From Xenopus tropicalis (taxonomy: Eukaryota; Chordata; Amphibia; Anura; Pipidae): a stretch of 64,000 bases of DNA. Of this stretch, positions 1 through 10,576 are shown in pieces; the first letter of the stretch is position 1; each line of letters begins with the position of its first letter. The stretch is taken from assembly GCF_000004195.4 (NCBI RefSeq), contig NC_030677.2:46439142-46503141 (forward strand). The letters are read 5' to 3'. Below the pieces are notes generated by a model. That model saw only the letters and a list, made by a program, of their open reading frames with translations. It made no database searches and was not told the DNA's origin. The position numbers and the translations under genes are program-made.

Positions 1-559
1 AGTCCCAGTGGGAACCCCAAATTGCTTTCAGATATCATTAATCTTTTTTTTTATGGATTGGCCTTGTTCTCAGTTAGATGCTGCAATATTTTCTCACATG
101 AAACTGCAAAGAGAACTACCAAAACCTACGATGAAGGAAAAGGATCAAAGAAAAAACAACTAGGATCCTAATATGATCATCATGTTTCTTTTTATTTAAA
201 TGCATTATGACTATTAGACATATCCACTATACAGATCAAGATACAATTTACAGCAGAGATAACCAATACTTATCTCTTGAGATGAACCCCATGAACTCTA
301 GCTCCCAGAATCCTCAGGTTTTAAAAGGGAGCCAGAGACTGGTTATACCCACTTCCATTTTTTTAACATATAATAAACTGTCTGCACTATTTATAAAAGA
401 AACTTGATAATTAGCCTAAAATTAACCAACAGTATTTAAGCTTACCAGCAATATCAGAGCAAATTTTAAGTTACTACAATATGCATCTCTCTGTACACTG
501 AAATACAATTTCTTTACAATGTAAACAGAGAGCTATAAAATGGAATGATTAGAACACAT
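1..559. other. AT-rich DNA, no gene seen
   Basis: No frame with recognisable domains and no convincing splice-site pair. Short open stretches around 207-407 have repeat-like composition; the reverse strand there carries an 'attctgggagct' phrase that often occurs in frog repeats. Confidence 0.5.
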
Positions 560-828
560 ATTTACATAGTTACAGTGTTAAGTTGGGTTGAATAAAGTCC
601 ATCAAGTTCAACCCTTCCAAGCGAACCCCATCAAATACATTAAACTATCCTCACCTATGTATACACTCACATACATGAACTATATACTGTATACCAACAT
701 CAATACTAACTGAAGAAATCATTCAAACTCCTCTTAAAGTTATTTACAGAATCTGCCACAACATCACTAGGAAGGGCATTCCCCAACCTCACTGCCCTCA
801 CTGTGAAAAACCACCTACGCTGCTTCAA

Positions 829-1389
829 ATGGAAGCTCCATTAATAAACAAGTTAAAAAGCAAAGGACCAAGGACTGACCCCTGCGGTACTCCACTAACA
901 ACACTGGCTCAATTAGAAAATGTTCCATTTACCACCACTCTTTGTAATCTATCCTTTAGCCAGTTCTCTATCCAATTACAAATATTATGTTTCAGGCCAA
1001 TATTCCTTAATTTTATCATTAACTTTCTGTGCAGTACCAAATGCAGTATCAAATGCTTTAGCAAAGTCTGTAGATCTTTAAATTCTGTATATGAAATCCA
1101 CTGCCATTCAAGCACTGAGGTTCCTGCTCACCTCCTCATAAAAGTCAATTAAACTAGTCTGGCAAGTTCTGTTATGCATAAAACCACACTAGAACAAACT
1201 TATAGTATTATGACTTGCAATGTATTCAAGTATCCTATCCCTTCTTACCCCTTCGAAACACTTTCTTACCACTTATGTCACACTAATAGACCTATAACTT
1301 TCAGGCTAAGAATGAGATTCCTTTTTGAATAATAGAACCACATCACAGAGCTAAGCTTGTTTAATACCCTGAGATGAATACCATTCAGT
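829..1389 (-). pseudogene. CR1-like LINE reverse-transcriptase segment
   Basis: Minus-strand readings give GFMHNRTCQTSLIDFYEEV (about 1180-1120), then WIENWLKDRLQRVVVNG, then GVPQGSVLGPLLF (about 890-840). These correspond to consecutive blocks of a CR1-type reverse transcriptase ending with the conserved PQGSVLGP region. The blocks lie in different frames and the catalytic YADD block is absent: sequence below about 829 is already the 3' tail, so the element has an internal deletion. Confidence 0.75.
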
Positions 1390-1404
1390 CCTGGAACTTT
1401 GTTT

Positions 1405-2354
1405 GTATGTATGTATGTATTACTTTATTTATAAAGCGCCACAAGGGTACGCAGCGCTGTATAATCTTACAAAATTACACACAGGGAAGACAAGTGTTAT
1501 AATAAATAAATACAATAAATATATAAAGTGCCATGTGGTATGAGACACTTACAATCTAAGTGGTTGGGTAACATACAGGCACAAATTGGAAGGTAAGAGT
1601 GCACCAGGTATGGGCATTTGCCCTTAAGCGCAGGACTGGGCAAAATAATGTTTTAGTGCTCCAGAAGGTAACAGCTGAGCTTTATCTTAAAGAGAGTTAG
1701 TGAGTGTTCCCTACGGAGGGATTCAGGGATAGAGTTCCAGAAGTAAGGAGCAGCAAGATAAAAAGGTTTAAGATGAGAAAGCGCAGTGGGTGTGGTTTGT
1801 ATAGAAAGACGGAGGCTCTGAGAGGAGCGGAGGAGACTACCAGGAACGTGCAGAGAGACCAGTGAAGTAATGTAGTGAGGAGCAGAGGAGTGAAGGGCTT
1901 TGAATGTTATCAGAAGGATTTTGTATGCTATCCTTTGCTTAACAGGCAGCCACACTAGGGAGCTTAAGTGAGGCTGAACAGGCTCCCTCTTCGAAGAGAG
2001 CAGGAGGATCCTGGCAGCAGAGTTAAAGATTGATTACAGGGGAGAGATGTGGGAGTCTGGGAGACCATTTAGTAGGAGACTGCAGTAATCTAAAGCGGGA
2101 AAGGATAAGGGCATGGATTAGTGTTTTAGCTGTTACTTGTGAAAGAAAGAGGCGTATCTTGGCAATATTGCGGAGGAAAAAGCGGCAGGTTTTGGCAGTG
2201 TTATTAATATGGTTAGAGAAGGAGAGGGACTGGTCAAAGATAACCCCAAGGCAGCATGCAGAATTAACAGGGTTGATGGTCATGCCATCAATATCAATGG
2301 TGAAAGGAGGAGGAGGGCTAGGTTTGGGCGGGAAGAACATGAACCGGGGTTTAC
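1405..2354 (-). mobile_element. L2-type LINE 3' fragment inserted in the CR1 copy
   Basis: Two minus-strand frames, 2340-2023 and 1955-1653, read as the C-terminal part of an L2-type ORF2: LGVIFDQSLSFSNHIN, FFLRNIAKIRLFLSQ, then WLPVKQRIAYKILL and APYFWNSIPESLRR. A single frame change at about 2022-1956 separates them. The 3' end on this strand is (ATAC)n, seen on the plus strand as GTATGTATGTATGTAT at about 1405-1420. The insertion is flanked by a perfect 15-bp direct repeat CCTGGAACTTTGTTT at 1390-1404 and 2355-2369, so it is a 5'-truncated LINE that landed in an older CR1 copy. Confidence 0.85.
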
Positions 2355-2368
2355 CCTGGAACTTTGTT

Positions 2369-2686
2369 TCAAGTCTCTTTTGAATTTCCTCCTGAAATTG
2401 TAAAAAAGTTGTAATTTAGCATATTTACAAACCTACTAGCTTTTTCTGACTTGGTCACCCCATTTCTCCAGATAATGTCTGGATAATTAAAGTCCCCCAC
2501 AATAACAACTTGGCCTAGTTGTGAAGCCTCCTTCATTTGCAATAGTAGCTGGGCCTCACTTATACAGGGTGGTTTGTAGCATACACCAATGATAATTTTT
2601 TTTTTCCACATGGGTGCTCTGATAATCTTGCATAAAGACACAGCTGTCATGTTACTGCTTTGCCCCTTTTCTTGTTGTCCCAACAC
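2369..2686 (-). pseudogene. CR1-like LINE apurinic endonuclease segment
   Basis: An open stretch of about 105 codons reads with the motif series IIIGVCYKPP, then QVVIVGDFNYPDIIW, characteristic of the APE-type endonuclease domain of CR1-clade LINEs. The GDFN motif carries catalytic and structural residues of that fold. The preceding N-terminal part and the rest of the domain are missing or out of frame. It is a remnant, continuous with the reverse-transcriptase remnant once the L2 insertion is taken out. Confidence 0.75.
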
Positions 2687-2740
2687 ATACTGGGTGTGGT
2701 AGAATAAAATTAGTTGCTACATAATCCTTTTAAAGATTCA

Positions 2741-3469
2741 CTATACCCTCGCATTTTTCCAGTGTTGTATTAACTATATGGAAATACTGTACCTATTTTG
2801 GTATAGTTTTATGATATATGCACCACTTATTGGAGATGCAGTGCTTTGTATTTCCATATTATCTTATGGCACGTTGTGTCTTGAATTTGTGTTTCTCTGG
2901 AGCCAGAAGCACAAGCACACACATGCAAAGAATGTAAGCACATTATTGTATCTTGGAAAGTCCATTCATATTTATTTTATTAAAGGAAAAAGTCAGGTGT
3001 ACTTTAGAACTGTGGCGCTGGTACTCTTCCAACTGCAGTAGCGTCTGTGTTTCAAACAGCTTTACAAACCCCATGGGAACTTACTTCTGCTCATTGTGCG
3101 CATACCACTTACAGCCCCACACTTACAAACATAATACTTCAGCTCCCCAAGGAAAAGAAAGCCATTACTACAGAAACATTGCATTTTCTACAGGTTACTA
3201 CTATATGTGATGAAACATCACTTTCTCTTTTTATACAGTGGCCACTAATATTCCAGTTCTTTAAATCATTTTTTTCCTTAAAGAAATGTATTTTATACAT
3301 ATATGTATTAAATTATTTATACCTAAATATGTTCGTCTACACAAATATACATGTAAGGGTGTCAGCTAATAAAATATGTAATGACATAAATAAAAGGAAA
3401 AATGAAAAATAATTTATTTTTTTGGCTTAAACTTCTTTTATAGTAAGATTTTTTTTTAATAACATACAG
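2741..3469. other. AT-rich DNA, no gene supported
   Basis: Several short open frames occur (for example 2778-3041 plus), but none has recognisable motifs or paired splice signals. The composition is mixed, with a moderately GC-rich patch near 3040-3160. Confidence 0.45.
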
Positions 3470-3472
3470 TAG

Positions 3473-3940
3473 GGGGCTGATTTACTAAGACACGATTTCG
3501 AATCCGAATTGGAAAAATTCCGATTGGAAACGAACATTTTGCGACTTTTTTGTATTTTTTGCGATTTTTTCGGCGTCTTTACGATTTTTGCGTAAAAACG
3601 CGAGTTTTTCGTAGCCATTACGAAAGTTGCGCAAAGTCGCAATTTTTTCGTAGCGTTAACACTTGCGCGCAAAGTCGCGCCTTTTTCGTAGCATTAAAAC
3701 TTAAAAGGCGCAACGTTTCGCGCAAGTTTTAACGCTACGAAAAAATCGCGACTTTGCGCAACTTTCGTAATGGCTACGAAAAACTCGCGTTTTTACGCAA
3801 AAATCGTAAAGACACCGAAAAAATCGCGTTTTTACGCTAAAATCGTAAAGACGCCGAAAAAAATCACAAAATTATCGATCATTACGAAAAAAACGCAATC
3901 GGACGCATTCGGCCCGTTCGTGGGTTAGTAAATGTGCCCC
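3473..3940. mobile_element. Foldback MITE, CpG-rich near-palindrome, 468 bp
   Basis: The ends are inverted (GGGGCTGATTTACTAA at left; TTAGTAAATGTGCCCC at right) and the element is flanked by TAG at 3470-3472 and 3941-3943. A 3-bp duplication of TWA/TAG type is typical of PIF/Harbinger-like transposons. Nearly the whole interior is one long inverted repeat: motifs such as TTTTTACGCAAAAATCG, GTAGCCATTACGAAAG and GCGCAAAGTCGC recur on the opposite arm. CpG is very frequent although the flanks are AT-rich. Arms differ by scattered substitutions. The open frames on both strands here are by-products of the palindrome. Confidence 0.85.
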
Positions 3941-4139
3941 TAGGTGTTATGTAATAAAGTTGCAAACTTTGCTACAGGTCTAGTCCCTTATAGTAGCCAA
4001 GCAGCAGGTACCATTTACTGGTCACCTGTTTAAAAGCAAACATCTTATTTGTTGCTCTAGATTACTGCACCTGAGAAAACTCTGTGCCAATCATTACATA
4101 TTATAGTGAACTGGAGTTCCCCTGTATTTAAACCCTTGA

Positions 4140-4500
4140 TGGTAGTACAGTCACAGACAACCAATCACAATGGTTCTATTGAACTTATTCAATTAGGTGT
4201 TAGCTAAAACTGGCAGGTGTAAGAAGGTATCATCCAGCCACAATGGTACCATGATTCTCATTGATGCAGGTGTTAATCCTTCAAAATACATGACTGGAAG
4301 TGTGAACTGTTGTGAAACCGCCGGGGTAAGGATGTCAAAGCGGCATTGTATGTTGATGACAAGCAGTGTCGCAGGCCCCCTAATAGCGGGGAATTCCCTA
4401 CCAGTCATTTGAACTGAAGAAGCCACTTGGATGAGTGGTGAAAAGTTTTCAAGAAAAACTCAGAAAAGTCCAGTTGTTTTTAGACTTAATTCTACTAGAT
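4140..4500 (+). repeat. Unclassified dispersed repeat, copy 1
   Basis: Shares with 59620-59960 the phrases 'gccggggta', 'gcattgtatgt' and 'gtgtcg.aggcccc'. Together with 4680-4780 it shares the phrase 'gaactgaagaagc.ac/gc..ttggatgag..gtgaaa'. The class is unknown. The GAAGAAG...GTGAAACGT style of tail resembles 3' ends seen in some Penelope-like elements, but that is only a suggestion. Confidence 0.5.
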
Positions 4501-4679
4501 ACTGTGTACCCTGGCAGTTTCAAAACACTCCACACATACATTCATGCAACTCTTACATGTAACACGTGAGTTGCATGACACCTTAGTAATTCTATCACAG
4601 TAACCTCAAAGCTTTTACACATCTGTGAGTTCAAGTTGCCACCTCTCAAGAGTTACATTGCACCATTGTGATTGGATTA

Positions 4680-4780
4680 GTGGAACAGTTGAACTGAAGA
4701 AGCTGCTCAGATGAGTTGTGAAACGTTTGTCTTCAGTGATTACTCTGCAAGTCTAGTTGTTCTAGATTTACAAATACTGG
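4680..4780 (+). repeat. Partial copy of the same unclassified repeat
   Basis: Contains GTTGAACTGAAGAAGCTGCT followed by 'cagatgagttgtgaaacgttt' and 'agtctagttgttctagattt', paralleling 4408-4485. Only the terminal about 100 bp are present. Confidence 0.5.
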
Positions 4781-5534
4781 ATATACCATGACTTGGATAA
4801 ATGAAATAATTTATAATCAACAAGATGCATAATCTTTTTTTCTGTTGTTGCTTGAGTTGTACTGTATGTATTCCCAAAACATACATAAAGTTTGCACAAA
4901 AGAAAAATTATTTTGCAGACACATCTGGTCCTGCCAACCAGCACAAATAGTTGAATGTATAACTTGTTTTTCTTTTGCTTTGTTCTGTCTTGCATCTATA
5001 AAGACATTACCCAAGCAATCCCAACATTTTAACCAGATTTAAAAACAGTAATCGGTAAGCTCCTATAGGCATGAACTGCCTTCAAATTATCGCCCTAAAG
5101 AACGTTATAATATTAGGCCTAGGAAGCTAGACCATTTCAATGAAAGCAAGCCAGTAAATATACAGTGTGGCAGTGTGTTACATAATAGATATACAAATAC
5201 TGTACAAATCCCAGAGCTGCAGCAACATATTTACAAGGATGACAGTAATGCATTACATACAGAAAAAGTATGCTATTCTGGTCAGAGTTGGAAAAATAAT
5301 GAATGGTAATATACTGTAATGTACTAACCATTATGTGACGTTTGCCATAATATTTTACATTTTGCTTCTATTGCATTTTAAATTACTGTCTCAAATGTTA
5401 ATTTCATAAAGTCTTGCTTTTAAAATGAGGAATAATATTATGCATGCCAAACAAGCTAAGCTTCTTTTTGGTGTGATGGAATAACTTTAGCGTAATGTTC
5501 CCTTTCTCACATATATTAATGTATATGAATCTTT
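4781..5534. other. AT-rich DNA, probable 3' flank of the gene at 5.6 kb
   Basis: No coding or repeat signature seen. If the minus-strand gene ending at 5616 is real, this is its downstream flank. Confidence 0.4.
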
Positions 5535-5540
5535 TTTAAT
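5535..5540 (-). terminator. Possible poly(A) signal ATTAAA
   Basis: The plus strand reads TTTAAT, so ATTAAA on the minus strand lies about 75 nt after the candidate stop codon at 5618-5616. It is the common variant hexamer. Support depends wholly on the coding call next to it. Confidence 0.3.
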
Positions 5541-5615
5541 TGTACAACCTAAGCTCTCTGAATAATGTATTTGTTACACTTGTAATACGTAGAGCTGATC
5601 AAATTAACCACTACA

Positions 5616-5883
5616 CTACATGTTCTGTTTGGTATTGTTCTTTGGAAGCTCTGGTGGGTACAGAAATTCAGCATCAGTTTCCAAACACAAGAGAGCAGAG
5701 TCCCACTGACTGATGGTGTCAGTGCCATTCAAGAGATTACTGTCCTACCTTCAGGAGACACACACACGCCATCTGTGTACTGAGCGGAATCTTGGCCTGG
5801 GTCGTATTATTGCTAGAGTAGGTTAATAGGAGCTGAAGGGCAGATTGTAACCATCCATTTGCTGGTGGATGAAGATTGTTCAT
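5616..5883 (-). CDS. Candidate last coding exon of a host gene, frame apparently broken
   Basis: This minus-strand segment is clearly GC-richer than its surroundings. It begins directly after a good acceptor (TTTTCCTATTATTTTGTTAG at 5904-5885 region, with a plausible branch sequence upstream). From 5883 one frame is open for 48 codons to a TAA at 5739-5737, with readings such as HPPANGWLQSALQLLLTYSS and TTQAKIPLSTQMACVCLLK. One base out of phase, a second frame (5738-5616) reads NLLNGTDTISQWDSALLCLE then TDAEFLYPPELPKNN and ends at TAG; the GC-rich composition stops there too. The two frames would join if one base near 5739 were absent. Explanations: a real gene with an assembly error, a decayed exon, or an exon ending at the GTAGGA donor at 5748 with a chance frame after it. 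I do not recognise the protein. The leucine-rich first part could be helical repeat sequence. Confidence 0.4.
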
Positions 5884-5984
5884 CTAACAAAATAATAGGA
5901 AAAAAGTTATAATCAGCATTAAACAGGAAATGTTTGTTATTCATAAGAAAAAGCTTGTGTGCAATTTAAACATAATAGTTCCTA

Positions 5985-6229
5985 TTAAAGGGGATGTAAA
6001 CCCCCAAATAAAATTTTGCCTACTAAAGTAAATGTAATTCGAAGCAATTTTACAATATATATTCATTATACATTTTAGTGGTTTTAACGTTATTCTCTGC
6101 CCTGCATGTTGGAACAATGTAACAGGAGCCACCACTTTCGCCAGTGAAAATAATATATATGTTAAATTGCTTAGAATTAAATTTTCTTTTATTGGTCAAA
6201 ATGTTATTTTGGGTTTCCATCCTCTTTTA
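5985..6229. mobile_element. T2-type MITE, diverged
   Basis: The left end is TTAAAGGGGATGTAAACCCC. The right end ATTTTGGGTTTCCATCCTCT followed by TTTA is its diverged inverted copy. TTAA-flanked TTAAAGG-type ends are the hallmark of the T2 MITE superfamily known from Xenopus. No coding content. Confidence 0.65.
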
Positions 6230-6570
6230 CAAAAGCATTATGGTTGAATTCTCTTTTGAAACGTTGACAATTTGTATGGGTCAAATAACATTGCAATTTA
6301 AACACTGTACAAGTCATTACTGACAAAAATGAAATCTTTATGGAGAACAAAAATAGAAACTACATAGAGCATGTGCCCCCGGAGTTGCTGATCTCTGCAA
6401 TGAGTTCTGAATCAAAGCTCTGGACCTTGGTGCAGAGAGCAAAGCCAGGAGGCACAGCTCAGACCTGTCCTTACCATATGCTTTTGGGCTGTTGTTAAGC
6501 ACAGGGCTCTAATGTGAACCTCTTGCTGCCAAGGTAGTGGCAGATAGGGAGCCAGAGGGGGGACTTCTTT

Positions 6571-6849
6571 AAAGCTGGCCATACACACACCGATAATATC
6601 GTACGAAACCCCGTTTCGTACGATATTCAGTGCATGTATGGCAAGTCGGTAAGTCGACCAATATCGCAGGAGGCTGCTGATATCGGTCGACTCCTTCAGG
6701 GCTGAATCGGCAGAAGGAGGTAGAAATCCTATTGTTCTACCTCCTTATCTGCTGTTTCAGCCCTGAAGGTTAGTCGCGGATCTGACAATCTTTCGTGCGA
6801 CCGATGGTCGCACGAAAGATCGCAAATCGCCACGTGTGTGGCCACCTTT
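6571..6849. mobile_element. MITE with AAAGSTGGCCATACAC-type ends
   Basis: Inverted ends AAAGCTGGCCATACACAC and GTGTGTGGCCACCTTT bound 279 bp. The interior contains further nested inverted repeats, for example TCGTACGAAACCCCGTTTCGTACGA (quoted parts 6599-6622), GATATCGGTCGACT-type motifs and TTTCGTGCGACC/GGTCGCACGAAA at about 6791-6820. Flanks read TTT and ACC, so the target duplication is unclear. 'GGTGGCCATACAC' elements are abundant in frog genomes. Flanking sequence at 6429-6560 and 6957-7030 is itself repeated. Confidence 0.75.
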
Positions 6850-7162
6850 ACCCTCCTCTCACTTATACAGCCCTGACTAATAGAGTCAGCACTTTAATAA
6901 TGAGTGTAGCTTTAGCGCTCTAGCACGCCCAAGATTGCTGGTCTCTGCTTTAGGGCAGGAGGTAAGGACTGGGCACCAATGCGTGCTGTGCCTCCTGCTG
7001 CCAAGGTAGGGGGCAGATAGGGGACTGGAATGCTGTGTCAGCACTATATTAGGGAGGGGAGCTTTGCGGCTATTTGAACACAGCCAAACTTTGCAAAAAA
7101 TGGGCAAGTGTAGGTATCTTTGCATACTGTGTATGGCTTGGCAAATGAGCCCTATAGTATAA

Positions 7163-7199
7163 TGTATATATATATATAAATAAATATATAAATATATGT
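7163..7199. repeat. AT microsatellite
   Basis: Imperfect run of TA with embedded AAATAAAT units. Confidence 0.8.
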
Positions 7200-7442
7200 T
7201 TGCTTTCAATTAGATGGAAACATTTACAGAATCTTTTAATAAATAAACTTCATATGCTACATACCAAACAATGCCCGTTCAAGTGTGGAGAAGTCAAATT
7301 TCGATGAAAAAGTTTGTTTAAAAGTAGTTTAGCAGTTCCAAAAATGGTGACAGTGTCAAGGCCCAAAAATTCAGTTTTGAAATTATTTTTTTACAAACAC
7401 ATTATGGGGTTGAGTTATTAAAAATTCGAGTTTTGATTTTAT

Positions 7443-7870
7443 TTAGTTTAACAAAGTTCCAGCTCTTCTCACCATACAGCCCAGCAATATAACACAATTC
7501 AAAACAAAATCGCATGAAGCTGGATGTTCTCTGAACTTTATCACAAGCTCCCATACACAATGAATACAGATATTCCTATTACTCAGTCCATGACTGAAAG
7601 GTTGGTAATTGTAAGACTGGGGAAGGAAGATGACTGGCACAATGAGTATAAAGCAAATGGGGCTTAGCTTCTGCGTGTTTATTAGAAGTGTAGCAGCAAT
7701 GTTTCGGCAGTGTACCCCTTCATCAGACAATTGTAATATTGGGCCACAAAAGTACCTTGCAAGGTATCGTTACATGCCGGTACTGTCAGGCAGCAATGCT
7801 TCAATCAGCCAAATTGCCCTTCAGCATAGTCTATGTGTGGCCACACAGTCAAAACAATTGCCATATTAAG
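7443..7870 (-). repeat. Unclassified repeat with retroelement-like tail
   Basis: On the minus strand 7735-7650 reads TGATGAAGGGGTACACTGCC, then 'gaaacattgctgctacacttctaataaac'. This 'GATGAAGG...GAAACATTG...AATAAA' pattern recurs at the 3' ends of several vertebrate retroelements, with Penelope-like elements one possibility. No ORF is preserved. A fragment of a TTTATCAA-type MITE end lies just upstream at 7405-7440. Confidence 0.35.
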
Positions 7871-9100
7871 TCACACAAAGCTCATATATGTAGTTAGTTT
7901 TCTATTTTGCTATGTAGAAAGGAAAAAAGTTCTGGGGAAAACCTCAACCCAATTATTAGGTACAGGGTAGGTACAGAGTAATTAATACAGACACAAGCCT
8001 TCAGTGTGCTAATACCTATATCATATGAGAGATTATAATTCATTACTTGAATTCTCCTCCTTTGCAAATAAAATACAGAGGCTAACTTTTTATATTATCA
8101 TTTAGAAAGTTTGGTAATAAATGAGTAGTTTTATCTTTGTTAGAAGATGCGACTTGTGAAAATAATCTGAGCAGAAGGGAGAAAACATATAACACTGTTT
8201 TTTCTTTAGTCATACTTTCGCTTGTTATTTCTGCAGTGTTACACAATGTCAACACAGAAAATTGAGATGCTTTTTGGCATAGGAGAGAGCAATGTACCAC
8301 AAATCAATACTAAGACTAGTTTTAATAAAGGAAATAAATAAATCCATTAAATACCAGTTTTCACCTTCATCTTGTACCTTTTTTTTTTATTTTGGACGGC
8401 ACAGTTTCCTTTCAATATTGTCCAGCTGGAGATTTCTCTTGAAATATTTTCTCTTTAGGATCTCTTCAATTTGTTATCCCTAGCATACACTATAACCATT
8501 GGAGTTATTTGACCCTAATTTTGCAGCCAACTGTTTTTGCTTGGTTGTTTAGTGTCATTCAAATGTCCTTTTTTTTCACAGTCCCGTCTAGAGCAATCCT
8601 ATATGTGTATCCGCTTACCTATTTTCCTTCAGTGTTACTGTCCATAATAGAAGTGATTGTAAAATTGTTTGTTAGCTGCCTCCTTTATATACCAATAGCT
8701 TCTATACTGCTGAGTCTCCATGCCACTTCCTAAAGGCAGATGTTTTGAGGTAAAGGAAAGTGTGTGGACAATACGAAAGGACATTAGGATGTCAGGAAAC
8801 ACAATGAAAGAAGAGCTAAAAATGCTTCCACTTATAACCTGTTCCCTGAATATGAAATCAACCTTTTACATGTCTTCTTTGCTACTCTACAATGGGGCTG
8901 AAGGTCAAAATCCTATACTGAAGAAGCAATGTCTGTTTTTCTTGGAAATTAATTAAAATGCATTAGATATTTTTTATTTATCTTGTATAAGTGCCAGGCA
9001 TAGAAAACAAAGCATAGTATACAATAGTATTGGAGTCAGCTTGATTATCAAGCTGCAACCCGAACTAGGTGATAATTGGCTTATTATATCTGCAATCACT
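7871..9100. other. AT-rich DNA, no gene supported
   Basis: Frames at 8509-8733 and 8720-8956 (plus) are open but show no recognisable domain. A good-looking minus-strand donor at about 8619 is preceded by an in-frame stop in the only long open frame. Confidence 0.45.
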
Positions 9101-9672
9101 TTCACATTTAAAATATTATAGGACATGTTTCTGTTCTCTCTTCTTACGGGCGACCGAAGAGAACCAGAGAATGTGCCTCTTGTTGATTCCCAGCATTATA
9201 TTCTCCTTCTGTAACCAGTAGATAGCGTTGGGGTACCCTAAAATCACAGTTACCAAAACTGATTTCCTCAGTTATCTTGGGCTCAACTCCCAGCAACTCC
9301 CGGTAGGGTATGTGTTACACAGGACTCTCCCTTTTCAGGTGGGCTTTTGCTTTACTGTTGGAGAAAGGGTTAACCACACTAATCCCACGTATAAAACTTG
9401 ACCAAGACAAATTAAAAACTTTACTGATAAAAACTTCACAATCTCTCTTTGTTGGGTCTGTTTTTACTCACACAATGCCAGATGTAGCATTCACAAAACT
9501 CAGAGGTAGTATTGCCTGCCTTGGTGCACAATCCCCAGCATTAGGCAAACTTCACAGTGGTCCGATGCTCCAAGGGTCTCTCTATCCCTAAGCCTAGCCT
9601 GCTGATTTCCTTTACTGGCAGCCCTTTCACCTTCCTGGCCTCCTCTTTGGAAAGACAAAAACTGTCCTTATG
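9101..9672 (-). repeat. Unclassified repeat-like tract that received the LTR element
   Basis: GC is higher than around it and the tract has no coding potential. The minus strand carries 'ttttatcagtaaagtttttaa', a phrase often seen in LTR or SINE-like sequences, at about 9439-9415. The tract ends where the LTR element begins; only about 15 bp separate the other side of the insertion from an L2 fragment. Class unknown. Confidence 0.3.
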
Positions 9673-9676
9673 CTCC
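9673..9676. repeat. Target-site duplication CTCC, left copy
   Basis: Matches 14612-14615 immediately after the 3' LTR. A fifth base does not match (G on the left side, T on the right). Confidence 0.75.
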
Positions 9677-9830
9677 TGTAGGGAGCCATAGGGTTAAGCT
9701 CCCTATGGTGTTATCCCTTATCTTTATGTTATCTGTGTTGTAATAGGGCAGAGCCCTCTACACTCAGATTACTGTTATCAGGCTGCCCTCTATAGGTTTA
9801 GCCCAGGTTGACCACTCCCCTTGTGCAGAC

Positions 9831-9837
9831 TATATAG
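9831..9837 (+). promoter_or_regulatory. Probable LTR promoter TATA box
   Basis: TATATAG in the 5' LTR, followed about 25-30 nt later by a pyrimidine-rich start region. The same motif is in the 3' LTR. Confidence 0.5.
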
Positions 9838-10349
9838 TGTCTTGCACCAGGAAGTGTCTTCCTCTTTGGCTGCTGTTCTCTCAGGCTGCATGTCATCGGG
9901 CCTGAGACACACGGTCTCAGTAAAGAGAACTGCCAGTTTATAAGTCGGGGACAGGGCCCCGTGAATGAGAACTAGCCAGCACAGACAGTTTTACTTATAG
10001 CACCCTCTAGAAGTGGTGAGAGTAGTTAGCTTATTTAGCAAGGGCAGTCTATAGCCCCAACCAGGAGTTGTAACAAAAGGTTTAGTCCACCCCGGCTCTG
10101 TAGTCGTTCTTTAGGGACCGGTTTTATTAGACGCCAGGTACCAGTGTTAGGAGCTCTCCCCTGGACCACAGTCGGCCGGAACACTCCCTTCTGAAAGGTC
10201 TATATCTCAGGTGTCAACTAATCCTCTGTGCATCCTCCAAGTGGGTTATTCTGTGCCTAAAGTGTCACATCTGCTGTACTATCTGTGACATCATACACTG
10301 CTGTGTCTGTGAGTATACCCTGCTGCACTATAAAGTTGTGCCTTTGTCC

Positions 10350-10355
10350 AATAAA
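10350..10355 (+). terminator. LTR polyadenylation signal AATAAA
   Basis: Only AATAAA in the LTR. The copy in the 3' LTR would direct 3' end formation of the element's RNA. Confidence 0.55.
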
Positions 10356-10576
10356 TTGTACTATAGTTATTAAGCAAGAATCCTCTGGCGTCCATTATTC
10401 TCTATTTGCACTACACACCTCAGCTAGTTGTAGTTCAACTACACCCTCAGCTCCATCTAATTCTCCCATATAGCGGAGGCTCACCCCTTTGTATTAAGTG
10501 TCGCAATGTAACCCATGCTCACAATATCACTACTAGCCTGGGTTTGATAAATTGGGTCAGAAAAGCGTTACATTTA

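Larger units (their letters stand above)
560..2740 (-). mobile_element. CR1-like LINE, degraded, split by an L2 insertion
   Basis: On the minus strand the order is an endonuclease segment (2686-2369), an interruption (2369-1390), a reverse-transcriptase segment (about 1389-829) and a 3' non-coding tail (about 830-560) with the 'catcaagttcaaccc' phrase seen in many frog CR1-like LINE tails. The order fits a CR1-clade ORF2. The frame is broken by stops and shifts, so the element is dead. The outer limits are approximate because neither end has a clear target duplication. Family assignment comes from motif reading, not alignment. Confidence 0.75.
9677..10572 (+). repeat. 5' LTR
   Basis: Starts TGTAGGGAGCCATAGGG and ends AAAAGCGTTACA; short terminal inverted repeat TGTA/TACA. 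It contains a TATATAG box at 9831-9837 and an AATAAA at 10350-10355, which would set a U3 of about 180 bp and a long R. A second TATAAAG at 10329-10335 sits only about 20 bp before the AATAAA and is less likely to be the promoter. Same length and, by eye, the same sequence as the 3' LTR. Confidence 0.92.

Noticed and set aside
3427..3732. Open frames on both strands with KKS/FRRLYDF-like repeats
   Set aside because: They lie across the near-palindromic MITE at 3473-3940 and mirror each other.
8555..8735. Minus-strand donor AATAG/GTAAGC with upstream open sequence
   Set aside because: The only long open frame ends in a stop exactly at the donor; no good acceptor.
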